From Eupeodes corollae (Eukaryota > Arthropoda > Insecta > Diptera > Syrphidae), in the NCBI RefSeq assembly GCF_945859685.1, contig NC_079147.1, forward strand, positions 230,574,765-230,638,764: DNA of 64,000 nucleotides, read 5' to 3'. The notes below the pieces were generated by a model. It did no database searches and was not told the DNA's origin. It was given only the letters and a program-made list of their open reading frames with translations. Of the stretch, positions 44,501 to 55,856 are shown piece after piece; within the stretch, counting starts at the first letter, position 1, and every line of letters begins with the position of its first letter. The position numbers were made by a program, and so were the translations under genes.

Positions 44501-46283
44501 GAGTATCGGTGTTAAACGAAAAAAATAGTAATAATAAATTTGGCTACAGAATGATAGGCCATCTTATTAAACCCAACAATTTTGTTCTGCCATACAATCA
44601 AAATGTGATATTTTTTTCCAAATTGAAAGCATCAAGTTATATGAAATGCGGTTTGGTTAATTTTTAATGAAAACAAATTCATTGCAAATTATAATGTTTT
44701 TGAATCTTAAAAATTTCAAACAGAATTATTTTAAAATGTTAAAATTTGGGTTGGCATCATCGAAAGGTTAGACTTTTGATAGTCGAATTACTATATTTTT
44801 CATATGAAAATTTTTTCGAAAACTACACATCATAAAGGGGTGTAATCTTAACCTGTTCAAAAATATTTAGCATTTTATTGACATTTTTTTCGGTTCAGCT
44901 TCTGCAAATATTATTTGAAAATACGCGAGCCCATGTGGAGCGCTTTTCTATTAGGCAGTGACACCAATTAACGAACATTCATACTTTTAAAATATGCAAT
45001 CTGCTAAGAGAAACCTAGATATCGGTCTAGAGTAAGCCAAATGACAGTGGCGAAAAACTTTACACGATTTAGCAAAATTTTAAAGCCATTTTTATCAATT
45101 TACATAACTAAAAATGATTTATAATTTATAATCAATTATTTAATAAAATGTAATTACAAATTTACTAGTTAGCAAAACGAAAAGAAAGGTTTTATATTTT
45201 GGTGTTCCTTAGTAAATTGCTAAATTTTTAGCAAATTGCTAACCAGTCAATTGTAAAACCCTTAATAGGCTGTTTAAAATGTTGCGTCAATGTCTCAAAA
45301 CAAACACAGACGTTTTATTTTAAATTAACGACAATTAAATGGCTCCCAACACTCCTCTGAAATCACAAAACGAGAAATTTTCATATACACGGAGGTTATA
45401 TCACTAATCTTGAATAGTTATCAAGAGGACTAGCCTTAAATCAATTAAGCTTCTTTAATCGAACTCGTGCTTAAAAAATCCCACATTGAAGCCACTTGGA
45501 AGGCTTTTCTCTTGGTGTACTCCAGGCGACTTTATGAATCAGAGAACCGTAAAAAAACTAAGAGGCTATTTCCAACTAAAAGCATTTTAATTTTCCTCTC
45601 CCTGATGGTTCTAAATTTTGTTTAATGGCTCTAGAAGAGAAAATGGTTTAGAAAGGATACCATTGTCATAAACGAAGTGTTATAATATGAGGAGCAGTCA
45701 GTTATTATGAAAAACTTAAGCTTGTAAAATGAAAAGCAAAATGTGATTTTGCTTATATTTCAAACATCGTTACAAAAGTTTGGGAATTATTCGTTCTCAA
45801 GACACATGGAAGTGGTCCTTAGTTTAAAATTAATTAAGCGTGGAGCGAAATAATGTAAAACCTCATTAAAAACATGCCAGATCGATTTTTCGAAGTGATT
45901 TAATTCTTTTTTTGACATCTTGAGGGAACTAAAAGATGACAAAAAATATATAAATTATATTGAAAAATGTTTGTTTGTATTCAATTAACGAGGAGTGTAT
46001 GTACACATAATTTGTATCTTACTTTAAAAGAAATACTTTAAAATCACTTACCATTTTCAAGAATTTTGTATTTATATAACATAAAAACCTTCATACTTAC
46101 TTATAATTTTCCGATAATGTTAAAATAAAAAACTTTATTTTAAAATTATTATAGTACATAGTTCTATTTTTTAACTTTACTTGAATAATTAGTAATTTAA
46201 ATTTATTAGCGAATAAACGAATATTTGTCCATTATGACATTTCTTTCACATGACTGTTTTTTATTCAATATTACAGATGTACG
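44501..46283. other. AT-rich stretch with no gene found
   Basis: Short palindromes such as 'agcaaattgct' occur near 45215-45240, but no element ends could be defined. Confidence 0.45.
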
Positions 46284-46385
46284 TGCGAATAATTTATAGG
46301 CTGCAGTGTGGATCGTATGCGGAACTCGAATTGTGTTTGAGAGTTCATTGCAATCAATTTGCAATTCATGACGAAAAATTTGTTT
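46284..46385. repeat. Single arm of the fold-back element found at 53370
   Basis: The phrases 'aataatttata', 'gctgcagtgtggat', 'gtatgcggaactcgaatt' and 'gagagttc' align with the right arm of the element at 53370-54000 read in reverse complement. The partner arm was not found within 1 kb, so this is a solo or truncated copy. Confidence 0.5.
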
Positions 46386-47954
46386 CTTAAATTTTAATAT
46401 TTATTTCTACCATTTTTGTTTTGTTCAGTTTTTAAGTCAAGTAAATAGAAAAATAAGGTTAAGTTTAAATATTTGCATAAATTCGTTTTTTATTAACTTT
46501 TTTTTTTATTTATTTATAACTTTTATTTAATTTTGGTTTCCGCACGTGAGTCGAACGTCATTCCTGTGGGAAAAAACAGTAGCAGGTTTCTGAACGATCA
46601 CTGGGTCATCGCGCACACTGTTGTCTCTTTCAGAACATTATTTGTTATTGATGTCACCAATAACATTGTTTTTTTTTAAGAACTTAGTTTTTATATATAA
46701 GGGATGCGAAAATTGGCTGTTTCTTTTTACTAAGTTCTTTGCTGCCCACCCTGAGCTCTGGGCAGATTTCTCCGAGAAAAATTCTCAAGTGTGCATTAGC
46801 TTAACTATTGCGGCAATGCAACGATACAAAAAAACGCAAGTGTGCACCGGTCCTAAAAGTTACTTGTAATTTTTCCGTTTTATTAAATTGAAAATTCTCC
46901 ATGCGTGTCAGATTTGTCAAGTGTCCTAAGAATTTAAATAAATCGTCTTAGAAAACTGGTCGTTTCAGATCTCGGGATGCGTTTTTTCTCCGGCCATAAC
47001 TTAAGTAAGATCAAAACTATTAGTCTCAAATATGCTATGTTTTTAGTAATTAGCTTTTTCCAATATAAAAACATGTGTTTGTAATTAAAAAAAATACATT
47101 AAAATTAATTAAAAAAATACATTTCAATTAATTCAAAAAATGCACTAACTTAGGGGCCAATTATAGATACCATTGAAATAGATCCGAAAAAATGTTTGAA
47201 TCGGTATTTGACGGTGTTTTACTTTGATTAGAAATAGAAATTATATACTGATCGATTGGAAATCACACGAATAATTGTTGGAGAAAAAAAAATGTAATTG
47301 CGCATTTACTTTTCTCTGAACAACTGATACTTTTATGTTCAAAAAGGAAACGAATTTGTATTCCAATTTCACACAATCCAAATGACAGATTTCTGTCAGT
47401 AAACATTTTTCGGTGGATTTCAATCAGGAAATTTTTTTCAATGACAGACATATTTTAGGATAGCAATAAACGACCTGTCAAAAAAATTCCAATGTTTGTT
47501 TTCAATGATAGCTATAACTGGCGCCTTATAACATGTAATTGAAAATCTTAATAGGTTTAAGCACAAGTTCTTGTTGAAAAGCACTTTTAAATTGCAGCTT
47601 ATATAATTAATTGCTTTACTCATTAAAGTGAAGCAACACACATTAAGGAAAATTATTTTGTAACATCGCGTAAAATGTAATTAACGAAAATAAATTTGAA
47701 TTACTTACTTAAAAAACTAATCATTACTGTTTTTTTGATCATTACTTTTGTTTTCAATTATGTTTGTGTAATTCAGTTATAAGTAATTGACGCTTTTTAA
47801 TTACATGTCATTAGTAAAGTTGTTCAAGCATTTAAAAGAGCTACATTGAATAAATAGTAACATTTGTAGAAAACACCAATTGATTACATTGAAACCAATT
47901 GATGACATTGACAATTGACATACAGGAAAGCCTGATCAATGAAATTTTCGATCT
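46386..47954. other. AT-rich stretch with no gene found
   Basis: A small local repeat 'aaaaaaatacattt.aattaatt' occurs twice at 47090-47140. Nothing else was noticed. Confidence 0.45.
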
Positions 47955-48458
47955 TTTGCAAGATTCCCTAAATTTGTCTTCCATTTTTCTTCTTTTAAAC
48001 ACTTTTAGCTTTGTGGATTCTCGGGACATTTTGTGAAGAACTAAACTTCTCGGTCTGGCTGCAACAACTGTCAGAACTAAAAGAGATTGAGATGGGGATA
48101 AAATAAGAGAATCTGCAAAATCTTCTACATAATTAGATGCTAAGACGATGACTCGTACAAAAGTGCTTTGATGATCAAAATGGAATCCTTGCTTATTATG
48201 ATGAAATGAAAATTAAAGCAGCCAACGAAAATGCAAGTAGTAATAAGGCCACAGACACGAATGAAGCCAGGTTTGAGAGATTCAAAGTAAAAGCTAAAAA
48301 ATGGTGTGTGTTAGGTTTTAAATATTTGAGATTTAAATTTACCTAACTGAATCGATCCTTAGCAAGATTCCCTAATTTTTTCTTTCATTTTTCTTCTTTT
48401 CAACATTTTTAGCTTTGTGGATTCTCGGGACATTTTGTGAAGAACTAAACTTCTCACG
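47955..48458 (+). repeat. Pair of ~95-bp direct repeats flanking ~310 bp
   Basis: The sequence from 'gcaagattccctaa' through 'tttttcttcttttaaacac', 'agctttgtggattctcggga' and 'gaagaactaaacttctc' at 47957-48050 recurs at 48362-48457 with few differences. The spacer is not similar to other parts of the window. The arms are too short, and lack TG/CA ends, to be convincing LTRs. Confidence 0.7.
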
Positions 48459-50952
48459 AATAGAGAATTTTAGTTTTTAAATAGAAAAATTTTTGGAAAT
48501 ACAATTTTATAAAAAAAAATGTAGACTTAACTTTCAATGTCCCCCTATTTTCGACAACATAATAATTTGGACAATTCTCTAAACCCTCAAACCCTCTCAG
48601 AAGTCACATCCAAACACAATTTTGTTTCCATTTTAAGTGCCTAAAAACAATGGATTTTAATATTTAAGGTTTTCCTGCAGCCGTCATAAATTTTACCTTT
48701 TGATTGACTAGAAATTAAATTTTTTGTTGAAGGACAAATATGTAATAATAAATCACAGAATCTCATCGCGAAAGCAAAGTATTAAAATAAACTACATTCG
48801 AATTTAGTTGTAATAATATAATTTATTTTATGTAACATTATTCTTAGTGCATTTTGTTTTTTTTTAGTTTCTTTCTTTTGCATTATAATATACAATAAAC
48901 GGTGCTGTACAATTATACATATATGTAAAATATTGTAAATTAACTATAAAATTAAATAAATAACAAATATATTTTATCAATACATAATTTAACTATACAT
49001 ATATAATATTTTAATTTTCGAACTACATAAGATTAAAGATTGTTGTTTAAAATAATAAATTAATTTATATTTTTATAATTTTTTTAGTTTTTAGATCTTT
49101 ATACTTAGTCTTATACATTTTTCTGTTTGCTCATATTTTATTTATCAGTTGCCTTTTGTCAAATATTTAATTTTTCTTTTATATGAATATCTTCATAATA
49201 TGGTTTATAATAAATATATGTATTTATTTGTTTATTTTTATTTTATATGTTGTATGTGTAGAGTGATTGATTTGTTTATATAGGCTGATTAGAATGAGGC
49301 GGACTTAATATCATTAGTTTCATTCTTTTTTTCTTGTTTTTGCTTTTTTTTATAGGTACGGCTAGTAATTTATTATTTAATTTGGTTTAGATAATTTATA
49401 ATATACAAATCGAACTTAAATTTATCTTTTTGTTTAAATTTTAAAATATTGTATGTATATTTTTAATAAATTACATTTTTGTTTGTATTTAAAATATCAA
49501 TACATGAAATACTTGTTTTTTTTGTTTTTTTTTTCAATTCATTTAACTTTTTAACGATTATTTTATATTTATGTAATAATTATAAAAACCAAAACAAGTA
49601 ATTATTGCTTACCAATTAAACTAAATAAAAAATAGGCCAGATAAATTTGACTATCTAACAAATAAATCATTTTTTTAAATTAATTTAACAAATTTTTCCT
49701 ACAAATATTAATGAAAATTTCTTTTTCTTAAAACAACTTTTGATAAATTATTTAAACAAATAAATATTTAAAACATGAATAAAACATTTACATAATTTTT
49801 CTAATAAAGTAAAATTTAAATTATTCGCTTATAAAAAGCGAGCCCTGGATTTCCTTTTTACGGATTTGTTTTCATTTTTGGTTAGATTTGTTTTCCTTTC
49901 ATTTTAAGCACAGGTTATTAAAATTTCAAGATGGGAAAATGTTTGTATAAGAAGCAAATTTTGCAATGCAGAAAAAAAACGTAACATTAAGCAATTAATA
50001 ATACCAATCAGACATTATTTTACGGAAGTATAGTCTTCTTTGATGGATTAGTTCGTTGAAAAACTTTGTATTCAGTGTCATGCTATTGTGGTCTGTGTTT
50101 TAACCTTTAATCAGAAATAAAAATGCTACCGACAACATTATTTGGAACAAATAATCGATATTTTTGGATGGAAATTGAAGTAAAAAACGACTCTGACAGA
50201 GATCTCCAAACATCTCCGACGTGAAAATGGCGTAGCTGTGAAAATTAAAAGTGACAAATTAAAACCATTTCTGTCGTTAGAAATATAGTATTCTATATAA
50301 TGAGAATAAGTTGAAGAATGATTAATATATAAAACCTTAACGAATTATTTCAATATTTTGTTTCCATAATATCAATATTCTTCAAAACAACGATTAACTT
50401 TATCTTGATCACTATTTTTCAAGATCCCCTTTTCCTCATTATGTCTGCCAAGTTAGAAGTGAGGGAAGAAACTGTTAAGTTACTATTTAAGCAGGGACAA
50501 AATTTTATAAAGAATTTGCTTTTTTCTGCGTATTTAACAAAACTTTTTAAAAGTAGTTTTCAAGACCAATCTGAGCTATACCTCGACACAATTTCCTGCT
50601 AACATTTCCACTATGTACTAGTTACTTCGATAAACTAGATTATTTAAACTATAAACTCATATATTCAGTATTATCCCTCCGAAATAAGTCACTTTACGCT
50701 TGAAGACGTTGGGCAATATTTGAAAATATATTTTTAAAGTAGATGCAGTCCGTTATTTGAAAAGAAATATTGTGCCCAACCTTATGTACTAGATTCATGA
50801 ACAGAACAAAAACTCAACATTTCACTCACTAAGGAGAATTTGGGACAAAAATGTTGAATTATTTCATTGTAAAGTGCATTTGACTCAGAAATTAAAGGCT
50901 TAAGAAAAAATTAAGCTGCTAACATCGATAATGTCAACGTAGGGCGTTACAG
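48459..50952. other. Extremely AT-rich gene-free stretch
   Basis: From about 48780 to 49850 the sequence is almost entirely A/T with ATTTA-type runs. No coding frame, TIR or repeat unit was recognised. It could be unconstrained or a matrix-attachment-like region, but I cannot show that. Confidence 0.5.
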
Positions 50953-53204
50953 TTAGTCCAGTTAATAAAGGTTTTCACCTAAAAAAAAAAATCCAACAGT
51001 TTTGAAACTTGGCACACTTAGGGATGTCTGGTGATGACACAAAAAAAGTCCCCAAGAATCCGACGTGAGCTCTAGCGGCAGTTAAGAGAAACATGGAGAT
51101 TGTTCCGGTTTTTCACGTTTATCTTGAAAGCTATTCGTTCTACAAAATTTAAGCTCTGCATCTGGTATAGTGTTATATAAATTACTTGTCGTAGCAAAAA
51201 ATAGTCTTCTACAAAATTAAAGCTTATTGAATTTCGTAAAGAAATATGATATTAATTTGTTTTAACTTGTTTTAGTTTGTAAAATAACTCTATAGGCATT
51301 TAAGAAAAACATGTGTTTTTTTTACAAGAAAAGAAAACTTATTAAATTTCCTAAACAAATGTGGCATGCATTTTTTCTTGCTGTAACTGTCCACAAAAAA
51401 AAACAGCAGTATTCAATTTGTATGTCCTTATTCTTGAAATTCCTTGATCCACCATATGGCTCATTGCCTGCATGCCTAGAGAGTAAGCATTGTAAAAAGT
51501 TATTTTATCATCTCCAACGATGCCACTTGCTATTAATTTTTATGATTTCATGGGGTTTGGAACCAATTTAACAGCTTTGCAATCTCTGTATTATCTCTAA
51601 TTTAACGTGCCTCCCCAAAATCTTCATGTTTGTCACTAGTAAAAAAAAGAACGCCAGTGAATTCTTCGAGGGATTCCACGACCTGTTGTAAAGCCACTCA
51701 CACTCTTCATTCCATACATTAGCGTTTGTTAAATCGTCTGGTCCGATCACACATAGTTTTATCATGTAATACATGGAAATATGGAATCATATTCTTCACA
51801 AGCGTGAATAAAATCTTTAAGCAAGGTAATCATATTAAACAACTAAATCCATAAAGCTGCTGTTGGCCTAACAGATTTGAGATTTGTTTTTAGTTTCTCA
51901 CCATTGGATCAAATGAGGGTTTTGTTTTAGTGCACATAACGAAGGAGACCCATCAAAAAAAAATTCATAAGATTTAGTATTTCCCTAATTCATGTTGGGT
52001 TATGTCGACTTGCTCCATTATTACATTACCTAAAAATGTCTGTATTAGTATTAAAACACGAACTGCTCTAGCGAAAGCTTTTCCTTGCAGCATCTTTTGA
52101 ACAGAAACCGGGGCTTATATAGCACTCTTTAACTCTTGCAGGCCACCAGTCATTTTTGGTCAAATTTGCAACACAAACTGCCAGCATAGTGCAATGTAGT
52201 GCAAAGTGTTTTATAGTCGGACAGTGGAGAGTTTATGAACGGAAGAACTATGATTTTAGTTTTTGCACTAAACAAGCCTGTTGTTATTGAGTGCATGTAC
52301 CCTCTCCGTCCTGGAACATCATAAATGCCAATAAACTTTGATGCCAACTAAAGAGTGTCATATGATTTTGGCAAAATTTCTTGGGAACACGCATTCACAT
52401 TCTCAAAAACTAAATTTTTTAATCTGTTTTCTGAAATGTTTTCAAAGGAAGTACTCCAAGTTATCCAGTTGATTTAGCACAACGTAGTTTTTTCAGCTTT
52501 TTCCTTCGTGTGTCGGTTTCTTTTCCTATGGAAGGAGATGCAGCGATGCATCTTATTCCGCCAAAAGAATGTAATGTATTTAGTCCATGTAACGTTCTGA
52601 CATTAATGTCCGCATTATCAAACAAAAATTGGTTAAATAAATCGCTGGAATCTGGTCGCGTGAGGCAAATAGCTGATATCTCCAACAACTGAGCTTCATA
52701 GTATGAAGAACAAAACACAATTGTCATCTACGTGTTTGAAAAAATCATCACATGTTTTCCATATAGGGTTACTTTACAAGCTAAATCAAGTTCAAACAAA
52801 TTAATATCATATTTCTTTATTAAATTTAACAAGCTTTACTTTTGTAGAAAATTATTTTTTAATACGACAAATGGTTTTCAAGAAAAACGCGAAAAACCGA
52901 AAAAAAAACCGTATGTTTCTCTCCACTGCAGCTAGAGTTATTTTATAAATAATAACAAATACAAACAAAATCATATCGGCTGTTTTTATAGAATCTAATG
53001 AGCTTTAATTTTGTAAAACAAAAATTTTTGATACGACAAATAGCTTTCGAGAAACAATCTACATGTTCCTCTTGACTGCCGTCGGATTCTTGGGGACTTT
53101 TTTGTGGGACATCACCAGACATCCCTTAGTAAGTGTGCCAAGTTTCAAAACTGTTGGATTTTTTTTAGGTGAAGGCAATTTTTTTCTTTCATTGACTGGA
53201 CTAA
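50953..53204 (-). mobile_element. DNA transposon with long, internally repeated TIRs; class not recognised
   Basis: The ends are long inverted repeats. The left arm (50953 to about 51340) starts TTAGTCCAGTTAATAAAGG. The right arm (about 52735 to 53204), reverse complemented, starts TTAGTCCAGTCAATGAAAG, and both continue with CACCTAAAAAAA, TCCAACAGTTTTGAAACTTG, GGGATGTCTGGTGATG and TCCCCAAGAATCCGACG. Each arm then holds two degenerate copies of a 150-220 bp unit ('ctctag.ggcag..aagagaaacat' to 'taaaataactcta'). TA borders both ends if the terminus is GTCCAG. The unique middle (51575-52735) encodes one decayed protein on the minus strand. Confidence 0.75.
51575..52735 (-). pseudogene. Decayed protein of the long-TIR element; function unknown
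   Basis: In several frames the minus strand reads, in order: LLEISAICLTRPDSSDLFNQ then FLFDNADINVRTLHGLNTLH and SFGGIRCIAA (52690-52560); YDVPGRRGYMHSITTGLFSA (52325-52265) and IIVLPFINSPLSDYKTL; RPTAALWI, then FNMITLLKDFI (51870-51820); and MYGMKSVSGFTTGRGIPRRI (51715-51660). These blocks recall a family of uncharacterised proteins repeated in many arthropod genomes (from memory: DNADFN-, PPSDYxTI- and TALW-type motifs). I do not know a named transposase superfamily for it. Frameshifts and stops are present; no DDE triad could be assigned. Confidence 0.6.
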
Positions 53205-53369
53205 TTTTCCAGTCCGACATTTGTCTAGCGATTGGCAAAATTGTGAAGAAATTTCAATACACTGAATTTGTTACAGATATTGTAAGGACTGTGCATCATA
53301 TTTTCGCAAGTACCACTGGAAATATTATACCGATGACCCGAATGTGTCGATTCCTCGTCGTTCTCAGGA

Positions 53370-54000
53370 ATGAGAGTGTCTTAAGAACTTTTCACATGAG
53401 AATGAATGAACAAGAATGATTTTTTTTAGGTTAAGTACGCGCGATTATTTTATTTGCTGCGAGTGTGAATAATGTGGAACGCGAATAAAGTTTGACAGTT
53501 CGTATCAACTACAATTTTTTTTTTGCGACGAATAAATTTGTTTTCTTAAATTTATTAACATATATTATATTGAAAAGAAACTATATTGCTATCGTTTTGC
53601 TAAGAGTTTGTGTGGAAATATGTCTTCAAACGTATGTAAACTCACATTTTGTAATTCATTCGTCGTTCGTTGGTCGCTAAGGGCCTTGCACATGAGAGAG
53701 AACAACGAATGAATGAATGGACGAACAAACGTGATTTTACACATTTCAAAAGGTCATTTCCAAACAAAAACAAATTTAAATTTTAAGGAACCAATTGACA
53801 CTAATGTTAGGATAATAAAATTTGAATTTTGTTCTTTAAAACAAGAAAATTTTGTAAAAACAATTTAGTAGTAACGAATTGCAGTTTGGTTGTTACGAAC
53901 TGTCAAGCTCTATTCGCGTTCCACATACCATCCACACTGCAACGAATAAATTGTTTGCGCGCAACTTAACCTCACCACTCTTGTTTTGCTTTCGTGTGAA
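53370..54000. mobile_element. Fold-back/MITE-like element with ~130-bp inverted ends
   Basis: The left arm (about 53385-53520) and right arm (about 53880-54000) are inverted copies. They share 'aggttaagt', 'gcgcg', 'gtggaacgcgaata' and 'gacagttcgta'. Similarity extends outward through 'ttttcacatga'-like text. Between them a second phrase 'gccttgcacatgagag' with 'gaatgaatgaatg' repeats part of the left arm. No protein is encoded. A single arm is found at 46284-46385. It abuts the mariner relic at 54010. Confidence 0.6.
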
Positions 54001-54009
54001 AGGTCATGG

Positions 54010-54720
54010 ATGAGGAAAATATAGAGAAAAGGGTAATTATAAAAGGGTAATTATAAATTGACAATTCCTCGCGATTTTTCGAACAGAATTTTCTTCAGAG
54101 ACGAAGGACATTTCTCACTCGGTAGTTCTGTTAATAAACAAAATTGTCGTATGTTTGGTTTTGAGAACTCTTTAGTAATTGAAGAGAGGCCATTACATCC
54201 ACAAAAAGTCACTGTTTGGTGGACTATTTGGATTGAAGGTGTGATTGGACTTTACTTCTTCAAAAAAGGTGATGGACTGTCACCGTCGATTCGGAGCGTT
54301 ATGGTCATATCATAACCGACTTTCATTGCCTGTTATTGAAGAATACTACTTCGAGGATATGTGGTTTTAACACGGTGCCACATGCCATACAACTCAAGCG
54401 AATATGGCTTTTTTTCAAAAAACATTTCCTGCCCACGTAATTTTTTGTTGTGTCGATATCAACTGTCCACCAAGACCATGCGATTTGACATTGCTTGGCT
54501 TTTATTTTGTGGAGCTACGTCAAAAACCGTGTTTATGCAGTTAAACCTTTAACTCTTGAGTACTAAACCAACATATGTCAAGTTATGGCTGAGATGGCCC
54601 AATTTGTGTCAAAAAGTGGCAGAAAATGACCTCAAAAAAATCATTGCTGGCACCAATTCGCGGGTGGTCATTTAAATGATGTAGTATTCCAAACATAATT
54701 TCAACGTTCAAGCTTTATAA
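54010..54720 (+). pseudogene. mariner/Tc-type transposase relic, distinct from family M
   Basis: The frame 54058-54315 reads FSNRIFFRDEGHFSLGSSVN (first Asp block, with DEAHF changed to DEGHF), then VIEERPLHPQKVTVWW and GVIGLYFFKKGDG. After a frameshift come a MWFQHGATCHT-like second block with the catalytic Asp altered, SCDLTPLDFF-like text, and a C-terminal NDVVF motif near 54675. Its order and wording parallel family M at 40196, but the proteins differ, so it belongs to a related lineage. Confidence 0.75.
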
Positions 54721-55703
54721 TAAAAAAAATATCATGGAAAAAAAAAATATTTTATATGTGCTTTATTTACGTTTACTTTCGAAACCGCGAAATGGATAAC
54801 CCTGAATATTCCTCTTGAACTTCTTTTCTATTATTCAAAACGGAAACATTTCCTGACACCGTTTTTTAATAGTTTAAAAGAGGAAATTTAACCTACGGCT
54901 ACCATGTTTTGACATTTTTACCTCAAAGTCCGAGCCGACAAATTATACCTATACTAAAAGAAAGGAATATATTTATTGAATGAAAATTGGTGCCGAATTG
55001 TAAACTCGGTCAATAGTATGTTAAGGGGAGAAGATTGTGCTGCTGTACAGTTAACTTGTACAAAAAATATATCGCCATACATGGGCTAAGTTGCCAACTG
55101 AAAACTCATTTGATTGATAACCCACTTTGACAAGCCTGCTTTGACTTTGACGACACAGAAGAACTAAAAACCATCAAAATTGGTTTTCACATTCATGCTT
55201 CTGATATTGTTTAAGAACACTTCAGACACAACGCAAAACTTCTGTACAATTTTTTATGAAAACAAAAAAATCTCATTTAAAGAAAACGTTTCGAAAAAAG
55301 CGGAAGTGGATGAATGTGCTCACAATCAGGGGTTTTCTGACTCCTGCCAATTTATCAACACCCCTGATCACGAAATTTCTAAAACATTCTTGATTCTCAA
55401 GCTACTCATATTTTCTAACTCATATATGGTTATTTATTTCTGTCTATCTATTAATAATATCAATATAAATGTATCCGTTTCCGTTACGTGACTGTTTACT
55501 ACATTTTGCTGCCATTATTTGTATCTACAACTTTAACATCCGTCTTTCGGTTTTTATCTATGTATATTCTTTTCGTGTTTATAACTGTGTTTTCAAAATC
55601 TACATATTTTATGTGTATAAGCAAAAAAATATACGTTTTCTTTTACGATTTTTAAATTAAGGGCAGGCTGCTGCTGAAGATATGTTTTATGTTTTTTTTT
55701 AAA
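54721..55703. other. Gap between mariner relic and the transporter gene's 3' end
   Basis: AT-rich, with a 103-codon plus-strand frame at 55180-55491 that has no recognisable motif. I see no supported gene. Confidence 0.45.
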
Positions 55704-55709
55704 TTTATT
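55704..55709 (-). promoter_or_regulatory. Likely poly(A) signal (AATAAA on minus strand)
   Basis: Plus-strand 'tttatt' lies about 150 bp downstream of the transporter stop codon and is followed by a T-poor, A-rich tract on the minus strand. A canonical hexamer at this distance is a reasonable end for the 3' UTR, but AT-richness makes chance hexamers common. Confidence 0.4.
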
Positions 55710-55856
55710 TTTTAAGATTTAACTCTTATTTTGTTGCTTCCCATTAAGTATTGTTTTGCAAAATATTATCAATATGCAAATAAAGCTTACCATAAAATTA
55801 AACTACATGAGTAACAAAAAGGCTTTGCATTCATGTATACAAAAATGGATGGAAAA

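Noticed and set aside
47955..48458. LTR retrotransposon with short LTRs
   Set aside because: The repeats lack TG...CA termini, a primer-binding site and a polypurine tract, and the spacer encodes nothing.
55180..55491. A 103-codon plus-strand frame downstream of the transporter
   Set aside because: No motif and very low-complexity C-terminal part (Asn/Ile runs). It lies convergent to the transporter 3' UTR.
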